Of a DNA stretch of 64,000 nucleotides, positions 61,192 through 64,000 are shown in pieces; position 1 is the stretch's first letter, and each line of letters starts with the position of its first letter. The position numbers were made by a program, and so were the translations under genes. The stretch lies in contig JAUCBN010000035.1 in assembly GCA_035048815.1 (NCBI GenBank), positions 11,854,501-11,918,500 on the forward strand, read 5' to 3'. The stretch is from Abelmoschus esculentus. Taxonomy: Eukaryota; Streptophyta; Magnoliopsida; Malvales; Malvaceae. The notes under the pieces were generated by a model. That model ran no database searches. It was not told where the DNA came from and saw only the letters and a program-made list of their open reading frames with translations.

Positions 61192-63979
61192 TGCCCCATT
61201 TACCTTGAAGAGGTCAAGAAGGCAAAAGCAGATGGTGCATCTGCTCCAGGTATTTATGTTATCGATGTGAATCTGTCAACATCTTCTTCTTGGGTATTAG
61301 ATACCGATTGTGGTTCTCACATCTTTACTTCTGTACAGGGAATGCAAAAGAGAAGGAATCTAGCTAAGAGAGACGTGGACCTACGAGTGGGAAATGGAGC
61401 AAGAGTTGCTGCATTAGCTATAGGAACATACGTTTTATCTTTACCTAGTGGACTTGATTTACATTTAGAAGATTGTTATTTTGTGCCTAGTTTGACTAAA
61501 AACATTATTTCTATTTCTTGTTTGGACAAGATTGGATTTGAGATTATTATTAAGAATAATTGTTGTTCTTTTTATCTCGATAATGTTTTTTATGGTTCAG
61601 CACAATTGGTTAATGACTTATATATTTTAAATCTAGAAAATGTCATTTATAACATAAATACCAAAAGATCAAAAACAAATGACTCAAATCAAACTTATCT
61701 CTGCATTGTCGTTTAGGCCATATAAGTGAGAAACGCATATCAAGACTCCATAAATATGGATTCTTAGATTCATTTGTTTTCGAACGATTGGATGTATGTG
61801 AATCTTGCTTATTAGGAAAAATGACTAAGGCTCCTTTTAATGGTAAAAGTGAGCGAGCAAGTGATTTATTGGGATTAATACATAGTGATGTATGTGGACC
61901 AATGAACACACAAGCTAGAGGTGGATTTCAGTACTTCATCACTTTCACTGATGACTTCAGTCGATATGGTTACATTTACCTTATGCGCCATAAATCTGAG
62001 GCTATCGAAAAATTTAAAGAATTCAAGAATGAATTACAAAATCAACTAGGAAAGAGTATTAAAGTACTTCGATCAGATCGAGGTGGAGAATACTTAAGCA
62101 TAGAATTTGATGAACTCCTTAAAGAATGTGGGATTGTCTCACAACTTACTCCACCAGGTACACCACAGTGGAATGGAGTTTCTGAGAGGAGAAATCGAAC
62201 TTTGTTAGACATGGTTCGATCAATGATGAGTCATAGTGATCTTCCAACTTCTTTCTGGGGACATGCACTAGAAACAGCTGCTTTCACTTTAAATTGTGTT
62301 CCGTCTAAATCTGTTCAAAAGACATCATATGAGATATAGACTGAAAAACGTCCTAGTATGTCTTTTATGAAGATTTGGGGTTGCGAAGCATATGTCAAAC
62401 ATCAGATGTCTACAAAGCTCGAACCCAAATCTCATAAGTGTAATTTTGTTGAATATCCCAAAGAAACTAAGGGATATTATTTCTTTAACCCCAAAGAGAA
62501 CAAAGTATTTGTTGCTCGAACATGAGTTTTTCTCGAAAGAGAATTTTTTAATAAGAAAGGAAAGGGTAGAGACATTGAACTTGGAGAAGTTCAAGAACAA
62601 CAATTCATTGAACCTGAGATTGAACATGTTCCACAAATTGTTGAGGAACAGTCAATAGATTTAGAAACACAACCACTGCGTAGGTCCACAAGAGAACGCC
62701 ATGCACCTAAGAGATATGGATTTCTCATTACCACGCATGGAGATGTTCTCATTATGAATCAGGATGAGCCAAGAACTTATCAAGAGGCAATATCGAGCCC
62801 AGACTCTGAGAAATGGCTTAAGGCCATGAAATCTGAGATGGAATCCATGTCAGTCAACCAAGTATGGACTTTGGTTGAATCACCTGAAGGGGTAAAACCT
62901 ATAGGGTGTAAATGGGTTTTTAAGAAGAAAACCGACATGGATGGAAATGTACAAACATACAAGGGGCGACTAGTCGCTAAAGGTTTTCGACAAGTTCATG
63001 GTATTGACTATGACGAAACTTTCTCCCCTGTAGCTATGTTTAAATCTATCCGGATCTTCCTTGCTATAGTTGCATTCCATGATTATGAAATTTGGCAAAT
63101 GGACGTCAAAACCGCTTTCCTTAATGGAAAACTTGAAGAGGATGTGTATATGACACAACCAGAAGGTTTTGTCGCTCTAGGAAATGCTAGAAAGGTTTGT
63201 AAGCTACAAAGGTCCATTTATGGACTAAAGCAAGCTTCTCAAAGCTGGAATCTTCGTTTCAATGATGCGATCAAAGAGTTTGATTTTATCAAGAACGAAG
63301 ATGAGCCTTGTGTTTATAAGAAGACTAGTGGGAGCATTGTTTCTTTCCTAATCTTGTATGTAGATGACATACTTCTTATAGGAAACGACATACCTACCTT
63401 ACAGTCAGTTAAGACTTGGTTAAGTAGTTGTTTTTCAATGAAAGATTTAGGTGAGGCAACATATATCTTAGGGGTTAAGATCTATAGAGATAGATCTAGA
63501 CGACTTCTAGGTCTGAGTCAAAGTACATATATATACAAAGTTCTAAAGAGATTCAGTATGGAAGAATCCAAGAAAGGATTCTTACCTATGAGACATGGTA
63601 TATCTCTTTCGAAGGAAATATGTCCTTCAACTCCACAAGAAAGAGAACGAATGAGTAAGATTCCATATAATTCGGCTATTGGTTCTATCATGTATGCCAT
63701 GATATGTACTCGACCAGATGTATCGTATGCCTTAAGAATGACAAGTCGATATCAGGTAAACCCTGGTGAAAGTCATTGGGTAGCAGTCAAAAACATCCTT
63801 AAGTACTTGAGAAGAACTAATGATATATTTCTTGTCTATGGAGGCAAAGAAGAGCTTAGTATAAAAGGTTATACTGATGCTAGTTTCCAAACAGATAAGG
63901 ATGACTCAAGATCGCAATCTGGATTTGTGTTTTGCCTTAACGGAGGTTCTGTAAGTTGGAAAAGTTCTAAGCAAGATAC
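61192..63979 (+). pseudogene. pol: Copia pol: protease, integrase, RT, RNase H (interrupted)
   Basis: Follows gag as one polyprotein. The protease motif reads LDTDCGSH; Asp replaces the Gly of the catalytic DTG (61306-61308). A lost base near 61700 shifts the frame in the preintegrase part (LGHISEKRISRL follows). The integrase core shows FTDDFSRYGY, RSDRGGEYLS and PQWNGVSERRNRT, then TAG at 62337 after SYEI and TGA at 62523. From 62526 the frame is open to the window edge: RT with CKWVFKKKTD, QMDVKTAFLNG, GLKQASQSW and catalytic YVDD (63357-63368), then RNase H with GYTDASFQTD and SWKSSKQDT, where a gypsy LTR begins. The lineage within Copia is not assigned. Confidence 0.92.
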
Positions 63980-64000
63980 TGTAACATCCCGTTTTTGGGG
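63980..64000 (+). mobile_element. start of a gypsy LTR, plus orientation
   Basis: TGTAACATCCCGTTTTTGG replaces the expected continuation of Copia RNase H after SSKQDT. It matches the minus-strand start of the LTR at 6548 with one difference in the first 19 bases. Only 21 bases are visible. Confidence 0.7.

Larger units (their letters stand above)
57751..63979 (+). mobile_element. second Ty1/copia family element, 5' part, interrupted by gypsy
   Basis: LTR, primer site, 1.4-kb leader, gag and pol up to RNase H on the plus strand. It is unrelated at the sequence level to the Sirevirus. It is inserted in a B monomer (GCGATTAACA before the LTR). A gypsy LTR interrupts RNase H at 63980, so the remainder lies beyond the window. 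It has more lesions than the Sirevirus copies and is probably older, though the RT/RNase H part is open. Confidence 0.92.

Overview
The window is plant repeat DNA with no ordinary host gene. It holds an AT-rich tandem satellite with monomers of about 170 bp, interrupted by five transposable-element blocks. The evidence for a flowering plant, probably a dicot, is a Sirevirus-type Copia element with a third ORF, a plant L1-type LINE (DUF4283-like ORF1; ORF2 with endonuclease, RT, zf-RVT and RNase H), a second Copia family, and a Ty3/gypsy family with a 3.5 kb LTR and an initiator-Met primer site. I cannot name the species. A long satellite array with higher-order structure and nested retroelements fits a centromeric or pericentromeric block, but that is inference.

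Layout. 1-6548: 5' half of a decayed minus-strand gypsy element (gag-pol remnant, primer site, complete LTR 3009-6548). 6549-6762: a sliver of satellite. 6763-14722: a near full-length minus-strand LINE flanked by a 17-bp target duplication (6746-6762 and 14723-14739). 14723-23217: satellite, 8.5 kb. 23218-37610: a tandem Sirevirus arrangement, LTR-internal-LTR-internal; the first unit is complete (23218-32826) and the second is cut off at the end of pol, joined directly to satellite. 37611-57750: satellite, 20.1 kb. 57751-63979: a second Copia element (5' LTR, leader, gag, most of pol). 63980-64000: first bases of a plus-strand gypsy LTR inserted in that Copia pol; its start matches the gypsy LTR at the left edge.

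Satellite. The monomers fall into three types, here called A, B and C, that follow one another in order, giving a higher-order unit of about 510 bp. Inside the right array a hexameric 1022-bp unit (2 x ABC) was recently amplified (about 44686-47495). The order runs on unchanged across the LINE, which shows that the LINE landed in a pre-existing array.

None of the element genes is intact. The LINE ORF2 keeps one reading frame over 1363 codons but has six internal stops. The two Sirevirus copies share a stop codon in RNase H and a frame change in gag, so they descend from one already damaged sequence. The second Copia has an altered protease motif and several stops and shifts, but its RT/RNase H part is open to the window edge. 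The most unusual signals are the ABC satellite with its monomer-specific dyads, the clusters of TCGA-centred palindromes found in two unrelated LTR families (phased at about 21 bp in the gypsy LTR), the duplicated ORF1/ORF2 junction of the LINE, and the microhomology-sealed Sirevirus tandem.
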